This document shows positions 35,570 to 44,993 of a stretch of 64,000 nt of DNA, in pieces (the stretch's first letter is position 1; every line of letters begins with the position of its first letter). This DNA comes from Tupaia tana (taxonomy: Eukaryota; Chordata; Mammalia; Scandentia; Tupaiidae), in NCBI GenBank assembly GCA_026018925.1, contig JAKSZU010000016.1, forward strand, positions 60,083,575-60,147,574. Direction: 5' to 3'. The notes beneath the pieces were generated by a model that saw only the letters and a list, made by a program, of their open reading frames with translations, made no database searches and had not been told where the DNA came from. Position numbers and translations under genes: made by a program.

Positions 35570-38289
35570 AGAACATTACCCTGAATCATCCTGACCCCAT
35601 TCAGCCTCCCTGCATATCCATGGGTTCTGGGGCAGGCAATTTAATAAAAGCGCCCCCTGCATTGGCCAATCAGACACATCTGTGGACTGGGTCCTACCCG
35701 AGCCTGCCAGTGTGTGATTCCTGAAATGATTCCAGGAGCCACAGGGAAGCTCCTAATGGCTCCTGCCAAGGTCATTTCTTTGCCGGGATTTTTTTGCCAG
35801 GGAGGTGTATGACCCTGGAATCAGTGAATTCCATTCCTGCCTCCATGGCTTCCAGTCTGTTTCCTCCTCTGCAGAATGGAAACAGCCTCAACAAATCGGC
35901 GCACTTCCCCCCTTCCCGAGAGGAACCGGGGACCCCCAGGCAGGTTTGCCAAGGAGTCGCCTACCGACAGCAGCTGCAGGGGTGGACCATGGGCTCTCTC
36001 ACTGGCAGCCAGGTAGTCTCCTCCCCAGGTCGTCCTCCCGTGCAGCGCCCCGCCTGCTGCAGGTCAGGGCGGGCCTGGTGGCTCGGGGTGCCAGGCCACC
36101 TGAGATTCAGAGGTGGCAGGGCTGAACCATGGGGAAGAAGCGCGACGCCATCCTGGACGCGCTGGAGAACCTGACCACGGATGAGCTCAAGAAGTTCAAA
36201 CTGAAGCTGGGGGCGGCGCGGCTGCCCGAGGGCTTCAAGAACATCCCGCGGGGGGCGCTCGGGCAGCTCGACGCCGTGGACCTCACCGACAAGCTGGTCT
36301 CCTTCTACTGCGAGGACTACGCCGCCCAGCTGACGGCGGCCGTGCTGCTCGACATGGGCATGCGGGAGGAGGCGGCTCGGCTTCAGGGGGCCGCGTGAGT
36401 CCCTACCCCGGGGGCAGGTCCCGTTCAACCACTCGGAATCCGGTGCCTGAGCTCTGGACCCAACCTCCCTTCTCCCCGCCCCTACCCCCCTTCCTGTCCC
36501 CCTCCTCTTTCAGGCTCCTTCCTGGGGTCCCGCCTTCAGACCTCCGGCACCCCTCCCTGCAGCTTAGGGCTGGGCTGGTGCGGACCCTGGCAGTTGTCTC
36601 TGGCCCCACCTGTCCCCTTCCGGGCTCCTGGGCCCCCTGGCGCCCTGTTCCGTTTCACCAGTTCTGGTCTCTCTTCACAGATGAAAACGGACCAGGTGGG
36701 GAGTTCTGGGGTCATCAGCAGAGGTGAGCCTGGGCTGGGAGAGCTCGTGGGAGGATGAGGCTCAAACCCTGGGCTAGAGGCTACCGGCCAGGACTGGGCT
36801 GGACTGAGCAAGGCAGGAGCGGGAGGGACTGTGCTGGACCTCTGGGGACGTCTGTGAGCCTCGAATACTGGCATAAGGATGATTCTGCCTCCTCCACAGG
36901 AGACCTGGGTTCCAGGAGAGGAGGAGGGCGGTGCATACGAAGCCCGCCCGGCGCACCAGTCACTCAAGACAGCGGCCACGCCTTCCCCGCGAAGACCGGG
37001 ACTCGTCTGCGCCTCCAGACAGCGCCTCCTCGCGCCCCCGCACCTGTCCTTTATTCTTCCCCAGCCCAATAAATACTTAATGGCACACCTTCCGGGGCCT
37101 GCGTGCACACATACCCGCCTGTAGTCACATGCTGTGTGATTTGCCACCTGCAGTACACGTACGACTCAGCGTCTCCATCTGCCAATGTGTGGGTGTCTTT
37201 GCTGAGCACCCGTGGGGATCGCAACCTGGGAGCATTCGGGACTTCCAGCTCTAACCAGAAAGACAGCCTGCGCTGGGACCTCTGTGCCCCTGGGAGTGTG
37301 CACGGGCGTGCCTTGCTCTCCCTGCCTCCCTTTCGGTTCGGCCGGATCTCGCGACCCTCTGATTGGCCAGAGTAGGGGTGCGTGCGTGGGCCTCAACCAA
37401 ACAGCTGTGCACAACCAGACAGCCCCACCCTGTGCTGCCTGGCCGCGGCTGCAACCCCACCCCTGTATAGTTTTGCCCGGGCCCGAGCCACGCAGAAGTG
37501 CCACCCTGACTGGGCCACCCTGCCCACCAAGCGCGCGTGGGCCGCAAGCGCGCTTCTGGTCCCGGTCCGCCAGGCTCCACCCCAGGTCATCAGACTTCGC
37601 CCGGTAGCAGCGCCCCCGACATCGGTAGCCACTCCTCCACTTGGAGGCTAGGTCTGCGCAGCGACCCTCCCGCCATGACCTGCCGGGTGGGCATCCAAGG
37701 CTCCCTCTGCCGGGCTCCAGCTCTAGCTCCTCACACTCCCTTCCTTGGCCGCCGCGCCCCGCCCTCGTGCCCCGTGACTCCCGGCGCCCAGGGTCCTCTG
37801 AAGCTCAGAATCCGAGCCAAACGAGCTCCCAAACAGCCAGGCCCACGCCATCCAACAATCGCCTCCAACCCGGACCCCGCTCCCGGCTTAGTCCCGCACC
37901 TTGAGGCGCGTGTGGGCCTCGGCGGCAGGCAGGAGGCGGTGGCCACGGTGCGACCCGAGCGAGGCGCACACGCCGCACACAAGCGCGCGGTCCTGCTCGC
38001 AGTAGATGCTCAGCGGATCTAGGTGCTCCTCACAGTGGCCCTGGGGCACCTGCGCCAGCCCCTCCACCAGGCGCGCCAGCTGCTGGTTGGTGCTGAGCGC
38101 TTGCGGCCGTGTGGGTGCCTGGCAGCAGGGGCAGGGCGCGGTGCCGTCCGCCGCCGGCTCCCCTGCCACGCGGCCCAGGCAGGCGCGGCAGAAACTGTGG
38201 CCGCACTCGGTGGTCACCGGCGCGTCGAACAGCTGCAGGCACAGCGGGCAGGACAGCTCCTGGCGCAGGAGGCCGGGCGCGGCCGACAT
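30703..38289 (-). CDS. TRIM72: TRIM72 (MG53) muscle membrane-repair E3 ligase, six coding exons, two frame disruptions
   Basis: TRIM72 nucleates repair of torn sarcolemma and ubiquitinates muscle substrates. Coding exons in transcript order are 38289-37900, 34114-34019, 33920-33689, 33243-33221, 32255-32137 and 31282-30703, all GT-AG. Exon 1 encodes the RING ([22 protein letters not shown]) and the B-box ([15 protein letters not shown]). Exons 2-3 encode the coiled coil ([18 protein letters not shown], then [15 protein letters not shown]). Exons 4-5 are the linker, and exon 6 is the B30.2/SPRY domain. The exons sum to 1440 nt, 6 more than the 1434 needed for the 477-residue human protein. One extra base lies in exon 3 near 33815-33830 and creates an immediate TGA after about 220 residues. 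Five extra G/C bases lie in exon 6 at about 31131-31153. The rest is highly conserved. Either this is recent loss of the gene or errors in GC-rich sequence; I lean slightly to sequence error because substitutions look constrained. Confidence 0.9.
31400..31470 (+). mobile_element. MIR fragment in TRIM72 intron 5
   Basis: aaggacttcacttctctgag followed by ctcagctgtgaaatga is the MIR core. Confidence 0.5.
32526..32708 (+). mobile_element. SINE-B in TRIM72 intron 4
   Basis: ggggccagcaggtggtgtgg head and aattaaataaataattattt tail. Confidence 0.88.
32725..33050 (+). mobile_element. L2 3' fragment in TRIM72 intron 4
   Basis: gtctttgcacttactgtttc, tgggaagccttcctggcca and cagcactgggcacacagc are L2 landmarks. 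Confidence 0.55.
34495..34660 (+). mobile_element. L1 3' UTR tip in TRIM72 intron 1
   Basis: gcttattacctgctgatgat, agtattctctactggactgg and agagtgattgaatg match the 3' end of the L1 at 57400-57560. Confidence 0.65.
34694..34972 (+). mobile_element. SINE-A, diverged, in TRIM72 intron 1
   Basis: gggaccagcagatggcatag ... tgccctaaggggggg. It follows an (ATG/AAT)n run at 34655-34690. Confidence 0.85.
34995..35264 (-). mobile_element. SINE-C in TRIM72 intron 1
   Basis: aattgtcagaggacatgtgt start, head end ccactgggctatggaccagc. Confidence 0.8.
35294..35570 (+). mobile_element. SINE-A in TRIM72 intron 1
   Basis: gcgggaccagcggatggagt head, long A tail at 35537-35568. Confidence 0.88.
35800..35885 (+). 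mobile_element. Possible MIR remnant in TRIM72 intron 1
   Basis: gaatcagtgaattccattcc then tgtttcctcctctgcagaatg resembles a diverged MIR. Short and uncertain. Confidence 0.3.
36129..36398 (+). CDS. PYDC1: PYDC1 (POP1), pyrin-domain-only protein, 89 aa
   Basis: A free pyrin domain that in human binds the ASC pyrin domain and dampens inflammasome assembly. The ORF is 89 residues, the same length as human POP1. By my position-by-position count it matches the PYCARD pyrin domain in this window at about 57 of 89 positions. It keeps E13, K21, K26, R41, D48 and D51, so both filament faces look usable. It lies in intron 1 of TRIM72 on the opposite strand, as in human. Ala89 and the TGA stop overlap a splice donor (ccgc|gtgagt, exon end 36394). 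Candidate downstream exons are 36681-36723 (acceptor cttcacag, donor gtgagcc) and one from 36900 (acceptor ctccacag), with AATAAA at 36068+1000 (37068). The spliced message would also read Ala then TGA. It resembles PYCARD exon 1, so it is most simply a partial duplication of that gene. Expression is untested. Confidence 0.9.
   Translation: MGKKRDAILDALENLTTDELKKFKLKLGAARLPEGFKNIPRGALGQLDAVDLTDKLVSFYCEDYAAQLTAAVLLDMGMREEAARLQGAA
36681..37073 (+). other. PYDC1: Probable 3' untranslated exons and polyA signal of PYDC1
   Basis: A pyrimidine-rich acceptor (ctcttcacag) ends at 36680. A donor (gag|gtgagcc) follows at 36724, then a second acceptor (cctccacag) at 36899, and AATAAA at 37068-37073. 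This three-exon layout parallels PYCARD, but the exons after the first no longer code. The stop would lie at the very start of exon 2, about 40 nt before the last junction, close enough to escape nonsense-mediated decay. Exon choice is inferred from splice motifs only. Confidence 0.5.
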
Positions 38290-38839
38290 GGCGGGCCTAG
38301 GTAGAGAAGGGGTGGGTCAGGGAGTCCCAGCGGGGCGCACTACGTGCCCTGCCCCAGTCGGAGTCTGCAGCCCTGCTAGGAGCCCGGGACTGTAAAGACT
38401 TCACATTCCACGCTGGAAGGGACTCTGTTCTGGCCGAGAGGAAAGGGGCACTCCATCGCAGTCCCAAAGACAGCCTCAACTGCAGTTCTTAGCCCCAGTC
38501 CCCAAAATAGGCCCAATCATGGCCCTTGTCAACCCCAGTTCCTAACACAAGCCCGGATTCCAAACATGGTATTATCCACTATCTGCGGTGTCTCAGCCCC
38601 AGGCCTCAGTCCCAACCCAAATTCTCCAGAACCCCAACACTGGCCCTCCTACCACCCACCTCTCCGGGATCCCCAGCTTTCCCACCCCCGTATCTCCAGG
38701 CACCGGGGACTTACAGGTCCAGTTGGAGATCTGAAGCGGAAGGAGGATTGGTCAGGGTCTGGCCTAACCTTACCGGGTCTGAGCTGTGTCCCAAGACAAG
38801 GACTGAGCAGCAGGCTCAGAGCAAGGACAGCGGACTCAC

Positions 38840-38885
38840 AGGGGCAGCACAGTTGATGACACACAGCTGACAGTGAACAGACCCT
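38840..38885 (-). other. TRIM72: Probable 5' non-coding exon of TRIM72
   Basis: A good splice donor (cccct|gtgagtcc on the minus strand) sits at 38840, and an acceptor (ctacctag) at 38297 lies just 5' of the ATG at 38289. The start of this exon is inferred as about 25-30 nt downstream of the TATA-like element at 38910-38919. Human TRIM72 also has a non-coding first exon. Confidence 0.45.
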
Positions 38886-38919
38886 CCCAGCTGAGCCATG
38901 GCCCCTGGGCTATATTTAG
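38864..38919 (-). promoter_or_regulatory. Muscle-type TRIM72 promoter: MEF2/TATA element with E-boxes
   Basis: 38910-38919 reads CTAAATATAG on the minus strand, an exact fit to the MEF2 consensus YTAWWWWTAR that can also serve as a TATA box. CAGCTG E-boxes, the core recognised by MyoD-type factors, lie at 38888-38893 and 38864-38869. The arrangement fits known muscle-specific, MyoD-driven expression of TRIM72. Binding itself is inferred. Confidence 0.5.
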
Positions 38920-39479
38920 GTGCCCAGTCCAGCCCCTCCCATCACTTCTGGGACCAGTTCTAAATGTGAGGACTGAGTAGCTGACGGGCAGACATCACAT
39001 GTCAGAGCCACCTGTCCTGACCCATCCACTGTCCTGTCCCCAACCACCCTGGAGCCAGAGCTCAGAGCCAGCTGGAAAACAGAAAAGACAGAAAATTGGT
39101 GGGGAGGGGGTTGCTGGGGGTGGGTCCCTCCTTTCGCCCCCACCCCCACATTCTCCTGCTTCCTTGTTCCTTCCTGTGGCCCCTCCCCAGCTTGTCACCC
39201 ACTTATACTCCCTGTTTATGGCTCATCAAGGTCACACTGGCAGCAGTTTCTCTACCTGCAGAAGGGCAGGACCTCACTCCACACTTAAAAGTTTTTTCTT
39301 CCAGAGTTGAGGAGAGGGCCTTTCCCTTGTTGGTCTCTCCAGCACCCAACACAAGGCCTGGGGCAAAGTGGAGCTCCCTCAAGGCACGGAGAATGAATGA
39401 TAGAGAGACAGTAAATGAACTAAATCCAGAACCTGCGGCCTGGGACTCAGTTGTGCCCAGGGAGCCTCAAGCCTTTTCT

Positions 39480-40215
39480 TATGCTTATCTCCTTTCAAAT
39501 TTCAGTTTAAATTTCATTCAGAATAAAAACCAAAGTCCTCCTTGTGGCTTACAAGGCCCTACCCAAGCTGACCCCATTCATCACTCTGACCTGTTTGTCA
39601 CCCTCTCCCCTGATCACTCCAGCCTTGGGGACTTTGCACTTGTCTGGAAAGTTTTATTATTCTTTTGTTTGAAGCAATTACCTACACAAACCCTGATACC
39701 GCATGTTCCCTCCTATCCTCCTTCAAATCTTTATTCAGTGTCACCCTCTCAGCCAGGCTTTTCCTAACTCCATGATTAAAATTTCGCTATAGGGTGCATG
39801 AGCTTGCCAGAAAGACAGAGAGAGACAGACAAAAAGCGAGAAATCACCCCCCAGGGGGGATGGCCACGCAGCAATCCCTTCTCCTCCATTCTCCTCTTGG
39901 GATCTTGGGCATGCACACACACATGCCCTGCGTGAGTTTAAGCCACCAGGTCTGGGACTCGAACCGCGGTCGACTACGTGAGAGTTCAGCAACATAGCCA
40001 TTACACTAACTGCTGGTCCCAATGATTATAAATTTCATATCACCCCAACATTTCCCCTCCCTGCTTTTTCCGTAATAGCAATCACCATCTGATTTTGCCT
40101 GTTTGTTCCTTTCTGATGTCTTCCACCAAAATACAAATGTTGTTCACTACTTGGCTCCAACTTAGAATAAAGAATGTGGCACACAGTAGGTGCTCAATAA
40201 ATACTTAATGGATGA
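39480..40215 (+). mobile_element. L2 3' end interrupted by a SINE-A
   Basis: actccagccttggggacttt, ctccttcaaatctttattca and cagtgtcaccctctcagcca precede the SINE. atgtggcacacagtaggtgc then tcaataaatacttaatgga follow it. Both halves match L2. Confidence 0.65.
39782..40022 (-). mobile_element. SINE-A in an L2
   Basis: Lacks a long T tail. Head end ctaactgctggtccc. TSD about atgatta(a) at 39771 and 40022. Confidence 0.88.
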
Positions 40216-40411
40216 GTGCATCCACAGACTTGGTCTCTCTCAAGTGGGCTCCTGGTCTCTTTTTTTCAGCTTCCCTCAGCTCTTACTTAGTTTTGTTCAT
40301 TTTGTTCACTCCTCTCTCTTAGTCTGAATCTCTGTTTCTGTTTCAGTCTTAATCTCCCTTTTGGATTTTCTCTTTGCCTCTCTTGGATTTTTAATAACCA
40401 TTTTTATTAAT

Positions 40412-40658
40412 TTTTAAGAGAGTTTTGCAATAGGGAGTATGTGCTCACCAGCGAGACAGAAAGAGGGAAAATGATAAATTGTCCCCCATTGGGAATAGCC
40501 ACACCACAATCCCTTCTTTTCCATTCTCCTCTTGGGATTTTGGGCATGCACACACATGTGCCCAGTGCGAGTTTCTAGTTACCAGGTCTAGGACTGAAAC
40601 CATGGTCAGCCACATGGGAGTCCATCACCTTAACCACTACACCATCTGCTGGCCCCAC
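40412..40658 (-). mobile_element. SINE-A/C intermediate
   Basis: gagagttttgcaatagggag start, head end acaccatctgctggcccc. Confidence 0.8.
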
Positions 40659-40844
40659 CATTCTTATTCATTTTACCCCAAATGTGCAGATGAGTTGTTC
40701 TGGATCAGAGTCAGATTCCTTATTAAACAATTCACAATAAATAGTGACTGCTTTGGGCCCCCTAAAAAGGTGTAATGAGAGCCAGACCTACGTGAGCAGT
40801 TGTCCTACATGAGTAGCCAGGCACCATAGGTGAACCACAGGAAA

Positions 40845-40912
40845 ACTTGCTAAGACATGGAACCAGCTCAAATGCCCAAGAACAGAAGACTGAATTGAAA
40901 AAAATGTGACAA
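40845..40912 (+). mobile_element. Short L1 fragment
   Basis: aagacatggaaccagctcaa then atgcccaagaacagaag is ORF2-end text. It stops where the SINE at 40913 begins. Confidence 0.5.
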
Positions 40913-41213
40913 TGGGTCAGCAGGCGGCATGGCATGGTGGTTAAGGGGCTAGACTCCCACATGACCAACTGTGGTTGGAGTCCTGGACCTGGAGGCTTGA
41001 AAATCACTCCAGGCAGATGTGCATGCGTGCCTAAAATCCCAAGAGAATGAAGGAGAAGGGGTTGTGGCACAGCCATCCCCTGCACCCATTCCCCCCCCCC
41101 CCCCAGAAGGTGATGTCTCACTTTCCCTCTCTCTGTCTCTTTCTGTCTCTCTGCAGCAAGTGTACATGCCCATGGCAAAGACCTTAAAAAAAAAAAAAAA
41201 AAAAAAAAAAAGT
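40913..41213 (+). mobile_element. SINE-C
   Basis: gggtcagcaggcggcatggc head, C-run 41091-41104, A tail 41186-41212. Confidence 0.8.
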
Positions 41214-41559
41214 TACTTTGTTAGGTGAGGGGCTCACACCCAGAAGGCATCATATCTCCACCAATCCCTTTGGCTCTTGTCCAGGGGTGGGAAGGGTGAG
41301 CCTGGGCTGAGATCGAGAGATTCTTTCCTTCCAGGGGTCAAAGCTCAGACCTCTGGGCACCTCATCCAGAAAGAGAGGCTGGGAGGAGAAGTGAGTGCCC
41401 TGACTTCCCAGAGAGCGTCCAAGGCTCACACTTCCCACCTGCCCAGGTGAAAACCACCCTGGCAGCCTCCAGGAACCAGGAGGCTCTGCCCCCAACTCAC
41501 TGGGGAACCCTTCTCAGAGCACTGCCTTCCCCACAGGCTAGGGAGGTGAACATGTCATT

Positions 41560-42105
41560 GACACAGAATCCAGATCCAAAGGCAGGCCATCACCTAAGTG
41601 TCCCTAGGTCACACAGCTAGGAGAGAGAGAGGCTGTGAATCACATCTGAGTGGCTCTGACACTCCTTGTCTCCTGCTCGTCCCACTGTTCCACATCTTCT
41701 GAATGTACTTTGTAAATGCCAGAGCATTCTGCAGCTAGAAGGAAGTTAATATCATTACCACTCATATTATTGCAACATCTACTCCCCTAAGGTGTTCCTG
41801 ACAGCCTGAAGAAGGCACATATTGCCTGCACACATAAACTCTTCAAGCAATTTGCCAATTTTAGAGAGCAAAGAGTGAGACTTGGAGGGTGCTGGTTGGA
41901 ATTTGGACTGAAAAGCCACATGGATATGGGTTCAATCTGTGTATTGTCATTTCTTAGCAGTGCAGGCTTCCAGAGTAATTTCTGAAAGCCTGTTTGCTCC
42001 TCTATAAGGTGGGGATAAATATACTTACCTCGTCGGGTTAGCAAGAGAAGTAAATGAGATTATACATTTAAATGCTTAACACAGTCCCCAGAAAGCTTAT
42101 AATAA
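41560..42105 (+). mobile_element. MIR fragments (about 41575-41645 and 41985-42105)
   Basis: The first has ggtcacacagctaggagag. The second has tgctcctctataaggtgggg then gagattatacatttaaatgc. They may be separate copies. The sequence between them (41650-41980) shows nothing I can name. Confidence 0.5.
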
Positions 42106-42381
42106 AACTAAAAACTCAAGAGAAGCTGAGGCCAGCCAGTGGCATGGAGGTTAAGGCAGCTGGATCACACATGGCTGACAATACCATTCGAGTCCTGGAC
42201 CCAGCAGCTTGAAAAATACGCTGGGTAGGGGGCCGGCAGGTGGCGTGGTAGTTAAGGGCACTGGACTCACCACATGGCTGACCACAGTTCAAGTCCTGGA
42301 CCTGGTGGTTTGCTTTCTCACATTCCCTTTCTCTCTCTCTCATCGTGTCCTTCTCTGGTCAAATTTAAAAATAAGTAAACA

Positions 42382-43030
42382 AGACTCTGCCCCGCGTGCC
42401 GTGGCCGGGGCCCTGTCCCACGTGCCGTGGCGGGGGTCTGCCCCCGCGTGCCGTGGCCGGGGTCTGCCCCGCATGCCGTGGCCGGGTTCTGCCCCGCGTG
42501 CCGTGGCCGGGTTCTGCCCCGCGTGCCGTGGCCGGGACTCTGCCCCGCGTGCAGTGGCCGGGGCCTGCCCCGCGTGCCGTGTTCGGGGCCCTGTCCCGCG
42601 TGCCGTGGCCGGGGTCTGCCCCCGCGTGCCGTGGCCGGGTTCTGCCCCGCGTGCCCCAACCGCTGATGGCCGTCTCTGCTTTCCTGAGCCGCGTTCCTGA
42701 AACTGTGTTCCATGGAGATTCACCTACATTTGCGGGGCTGCACGAGACCCACCCTTGGTCCAGCCCTGAGTGCAGTCTACGTTTCCTATTGTTGGGAACT
42801 TTATGATCTGATAATTGGAAAAAAAATCATGTTTATCATAAAAAATAATTAGAATAATAATAATAATGATTGGGGGAAACATAGGAAAGATATTGAATGT
42901 TGAAGCGGGGAGATTAATGTCTCTGTACTGACTGACATGCATGGCATTCCCTTTTGAAAAAGCAATGTAATACACTGTAAAGTTATATGTAATTCAATGT
43001 AATAAAAAAATAGATAATAAAAAAAAAATA
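42382..43030 (+). mobile_element. SVA-like non-autonomous retroelement: VNTR + unique 3' region + A tail
   Basis: The insert is bounded by a 15-17 bp TSD (aaaataagtaaacaa, at 42367-42381 and 43025-43039) within the tail of a SINE-B. It starts directly with about eleven GC-rich 25-26 bp units (42383-42660). A single-copy region of about 360 bp follows (from accgctgatggcc) and ends in A-rich sequence with AATAAA-like signals near 42999-43030. No long meaningful reading frame is seen. The layout (VNTR, 3' unique part, polyA, L1-type site tt/aaaa) parallels hominoid SVA, but I see no sequence kinship. It could also be an L1-family 5' monomer array joined to a 3' end. Confidence 0.7.
42383..42660 (+). 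repeat. GC-rich 25-26 bp tandem repeat (VNTR), about 11 units
   Basis: The unit is about gttctgccccgcgtgccgtg + gccgg. Variants occur at unit starts (gactctg, ggccctg, gggtctg, gttctg). Very CpG rich compared with the flanks. Open in several frames on both strands simply because the unit lacks stops. Confidence 0.9.
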
Positions 43031-43249
43031 AGTAAACAAATAAAGTTAAATAAAATAATTCTTGAAAAAAAATACACTGGGTGCATGTGTATGAATGCCC
43101 CAAATCTCAAGAGGAGAATAGAGAAGGGACTGTGGCATGGCCATCCCCCTTGGGGGGCGGTGTTTTCTCACTTTCCCTCTCTCTCTCATTCTCGCTGTCT
43201 CTCTCCAGTGATCACACGCATCCTGTAGTAAAACAAAAAATAAATTTTA

Positions 43250-43606
43250 AAAGGCCCAAAAGGTGGTGTGGGGGGTGGGTGACTGAATCTCAAATGGCCC
43301 AATGAGCAGTTGGGGTCCTGGACCCAATGACTTGAAAAACACACTGTTTTGGGACTAGCAGATCAGGTGATGGTTATGATGCTGGACTTCCACATAGTCA
43401 ACCGCAGTTCGATTCCCTGATCTGGCAACTTAAAAATTCATGCTGGGGGGGGGCAGCAGCAGGTGGCATGATGGTTACAGAACTGGATTCCAATTTGGGC
43501 GACTGCAGTTCGAGTCCCAGACCTGTCAGCTTGCTCTCTCACTTTCTCGTGCTCTCTCTCTGGTCAAATTAAAATAAATAAATAAAGTTAAATAAAAAAT
43601 AATTAT
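43250..43606 (+). mobile_element. Cluster of SINE heads and a SINE-B, cut by the UBTD2 retrocopy
   Basis: Head 1 at 43255-43345 (ggcccaaaaggtggtgtggg), head 2 at 43351-43446 (gggactagcagatcaggtga), SINE-B at 43448-43606. Neither of the first two heads has its own body nearby; a nested insertion is the likely reason. Confidence 0.7.
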
Positions 43607-43609
43607 TGG

Positions 43610-44590
43610 ACACCTGAGGAGGTAGAGGAGGCGGCCAGCTGGGACAAGCACCGAAAGGTGGTGGACCAAGCACCAGGAGGTGGCAGACCAGGCGCCTGGG
43701 GCCCCCCATGGGCAGGTGTGTGGACACCCCGCACAACTCCTCCGGCAGCCTCAATGAGAACTCAGAGGGCAGCGGAGTTGCTCTAGGTTGTAACCAGCCT
43801 TTGAAAAAAGAGAAATCAAAATGGAAAAGTGATTACCCTATGATAGATGGACAGCTGCGCAGCAAGAGGGATGAATTCTGGGATACGGCACCGGCTTTTG
43901 AAGGCTGCAAAGAGATCTGGGATGCCTTGAAGGCTGCTGTCGATGCTTTCGAGAGCAACGATCATGAACTGGCACAAGCGATCATTGACGATGCCAGCAT
44001 CACCTTACCATGGTGCACTTGGGTAGTGCTGGGGACAGGTACCAGCTGCCAGTCTGTTGCTTGCTGCCACCAGTCAACATGATAGAGGAGAAGAGTGTTA
44101 TAGAGTCTCTGGATATTCCTGAGCCCCCGCCCAATTCCGGATATGAATGCCAGTTCCGTTTACGCCTCACCACAGGCAAGGACCTCAGGCTCGTGGTCGG
44201 CAGCACGGACACGGTGTTCCACGTGAAGAGGCCGCTGTGCACTGCAGAGGCCTGGAGCCCGGCAGCCAGCGTGAGTTCTTCTCCCGCAGACCTCTCGCCG
44301 ACAAGATGGGCTGGAGGAGTCGAAGATCCCCAAGGACTATGTGGTCCAGGTGATCGTGAGCCAGCCTCTCCCAAACCCCACCCCCAGAGAGAACTGAGCG
44401 GGTCCTGCCAGCTGGTTCCTGACCCCGCCACTCCTTTTTATTGTGGTCACTGTCATTTCCTACTCTATGGCGTGAAATTTATTTTCACTGCTCTGAATTC
44501 CCGATGAATGGACGTAGTTCTGAGGAATTACCAGTGAAAAATTCCATCTGTGATGGAGACCAACAAAAATAATAAAACACAAAGAGCCAG
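43610..44590 (+). pseudogene. UBTD2: UBTD2 processed pseudogene
   Basis: A retrocopy of ubiquitin domain-containing protein 2. ATG at 43708 gives [20 protein letters not shown], then [20 protein letters not shown] and [11 protein letters not shown]. The frame breaks near 44010 and resumes in another frame ([20 protein letters not shown] ... [20 protein letters not shown]). It breaks again near 44250 in the ubiquitin-like domain ([16 protein letters not shown]). The ancestral stop is about 44396. The N-terminal [10 protein letters not shown] text separates it from UBTD1. The downstream sequence to about 44580 (aataaaacacaaag) is 3' UTR-like, and further UTR may continue between later SINEs. 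Confidence 0.87.
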
Positions 44591-44652
44591 CCTTTCAGAT
44601 TCATATAATTGCAATTTCTAATTTGAGAGGTAGTTAAAAAACAGGCCCTTTT

Positions 44653-44838
44653 AGGGACCAGCGGGTGGTGTGGTGGTTAAGGTGCTGGACACATGGCCAA
44701 CCACGGTTCAAGTCCTGGACCCGGTGGCTTGCTTTCTCACTTTCCCTCCCTCTCTTTCTCTCTCTGTGTCTCTCTCTGGTCAAATTAAAATAAATAAATG
44801 AATAAATAAAATTAAATAAATAATTCTTTAAAAAATAG
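44653..44838 (+). mobile_element. SINE-B
   Basis: gggaccagcgggtggtgtgg head, aataaataattctttaaaaa tail. Confidence 0.88.
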
Positions 44839-44943
44839 ACCCTTTATTTTAAAACACTCAACAACTATGTAATTGCTGTATTTAAATTATTTGGACTGTA
44901 AATGGAACATCATATCCATGAAGAACAGGATTAAGCACCAGAA

Positions 44944-44947
<4 letters not shown>

Positions 44948-44991
<44 letters not shown>
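44948..44991 (+). repeat. (AT)n microsatellite
   Basis: About 22 AT units. Confidence 0.97.

Positions 44992-44993
<2 letters not shown>

Larger units (their letters stand above)
42128..43245 (+). mobile_element. Three-level nest: SINE-C containing SINE-B containing the VNTR element
   Basis: The outer SINE head is 42128-42228 and its body resumes at about 43064-43245, with the TSD gaaaaatacgctgggt repeated at the joins. The SINE-B (42230-42381 and 43030-43063) lies inside it and is itself split by the VNTR element. Confidence 0.8.

Noticed and set aside
38023-38304. Plus-strand frames over TRIM72 exon 1
   Set aside because: Shadows of the RING/B-box exon on the other strand.
39096-39767. 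223-codon plus-strand frame upstream of TRIM72
   Set aside because: No recognisable domain. Its second half runs through L2 repeat sequence.
42383-42660. CRISPR-like array
   Set aside because: Units are contiguous with no unique spacers, and the genome is mammalian.
42318-42723. Long open frames on both strands across the VNTR
   Set aside because: The repeat unit simply lacks stops. The frames start and end in SINE or flank sequence and resemble no protein.
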